6,334 nucleotides of DNA, from contig CAZAJT010000051.1 of assembly GCA_964485585.1 (NCBI GenBank), positions 1-6,334 of the forward strand. The letters run 5' to 3'. The stretch's first letter is position 1; the number at the start of each line of letters is the position of its first letter. Both the position numbers and the translations under genes were made by a program. Of the stretch, positions 6,143-6,334 are shown one piece after another. The stretch is from CAZAJT01 sp964485585. GTDB lineage: Bacteria; Patescibacteriota; Microgenomatia; UBA1406; GWC2-37-13. The notes beneath the pieces were generated by a model, which was given only the letters and a program-made list of their open reading frames with translations, did not search any database and was not told the DNA's origin.

Positions 6143-6148
6143 ATTATA
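6143..6148 (-). promoter_or_regulatory. -10 element of the rhomboid gene, leaderless geometry
   Basis: Perfect TATAAT on the minus strand followed by TATAGT and then the GTG start codon at 6136. The 6-base spacing is the same as at the dsbA-like gene and puts the predicted transcription start on the start codon. No convincing -35 is seen 16-18 bases upstream, and no Shine-Dalgarno sequence fits in between. Confidence 0.55.
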
Positions 6149-6178
6149 TGATAAAATGAGAAGGTAAGGAAGCCATAT

Positions 6179-6184
6179 TATAAC
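6179..6184 (+). promoter_or_regulatory. Possible -10 element of tRNA-Ser
   Basis: TATAAC, with TATTAT overlapping just before it, lies about 20 bases ahead of the tRNA-Ser gene. The predicted start near 6191 would give a leader of about 14 bases. No -35 is visible, so this is tentative. Confidence 0.3.
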
Positions 6185-6204
6185 ATTACCGGCTGAGTTA
6201 TTAT

Positions 6205-6294
6205 GGAAGGGTGTGAGAGTGGTTTAATCGGCACGCCTGGAAAGCGTGTGTGGCGGTAACGTCACCGCGGGTTCGAATCCCGCCCCTTCCGCCA
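6205..6294 (+). tRNA. tRNA-Ser, anticodon GGA
   Basis: A complete type II tRNA of 90 bases including an encoded 3' CCA (6292-6294). Acceptor GGAAGGG pairs with CCCTTCC, with discriminator G at 6291, as expected for serine. The D-arm carries GAGTGG, the anticodon stem is CACGC/GCGTG with loop CTGGAAA (anticodon 6239-6241), and the variable arm GTGGCG/CGTCAC closes on GTAA. The T-stem GCGGG/CCCGC has loop TTCGAAT. It reads UCC and UCU serine codons. No terminator is visible in the 40 bases that follow. Confidence 0.98.
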
Positions 6295-6334
6295 GAGTTC
6301 ATTAGGGTTTATATATCAATCATATGGAAAAAGA

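Noticed and set aside
5371..6294. tRNA genes as integration sites for a mobile element
   Set aside because: No duplicated tRNA 3' end, integrase, transposase or phage gene is in the window. The rhomboid between them looks like an ordinary chromosomal gene.
6310..6334. Start of a further plus-strand gene at ATG 6324 with TATATA upstream
   Set aside because: Only MEK can be read before the window ends. The spacing is suggestive of another near-leaderless start but far too little is visible to call a gene.
1..6334. CRISPR array, toxin-antitoxin pair, riboswitch or secondary-metabolite cluster
   Set aside because: No regularly spaced repeats, small paired frames, long structured leader or biosynthetic genes were seen; every gap between genes is under 170 bases.

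Overview
The window looks like ordinary chromosomal DNA from a small-genome bacterium, most likely a member of the Candidate Phyla Radiation (Patescibacteria). This is an inference. It rests on compact, moderately AT-rich packing, very short or overlapping gene junctions, starts that mostly lack a Shine-Dalgarno sequence, and a Mur ligase whose N-terminus is membrane-embedded instead of carrying the usual UDP-sugar-binding domain. The standard bacterial code fits every reading frame: TAG, TAA and TGA all act as stops. This argues against the lineages that read TGA as glycine.

Layout. Positions 1-163 are non-coding and hold a fragment of a widespread dispersed repeat plus a short A/T-rich direct repeat. 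From 4278 down to 164, four genes run on the minus strand in close array: a membrane-tethered DsbA-like thiol oxidoreductase, an alpha/beta hydrolase with a full catalytic triad, a MurF-type ligase and D-alanine--D-alanine ligase (Ddl). The hydrolase and murF overlap by 8 bases, and ddl starts 3 bases after the murF stop. A YibE/F-family multi-pass membrane protein starts on the plus strand at 4308, only 29 bases from the dsbA-like start. It converges with a tRNA-Leu(UAG) on the minus strand (5371-5453). Upstream of that tRNA, on the same strand, is a rhomboid intramembrane serine protease (5489-6136, GTG start). A tRNA-Ser(GGA) with encoded CCA lies on the plus strand at 6205-6294. The last 40 bases show nothing firm.

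How the genes fit together. Ddl makes D-Ala-D-Ala and the MurF-type enzyme would attach it to the peptidoglycan tripeptide precursor, so these two form a functional pair. The DsbA-like protein, rhomboid and YibE/F protein all act at or outside the cytoplasmic membrane. The overall theme is therefore cell envelope, with two tRNA genes in between.

The most distinctive signal is regulatory. A perfect TATAAT hexamer lies exactly 6 bases before the start codon of both the dsbA-like gene (ATG) and the rhomboid gene (GTG), which predicts leaderless transcripts. The dsbA/yibE promoters overlap back to back and reach into each other's coding sequence. I found no new defence system, mobile element, CRISPR array or biosynthetic cluster.
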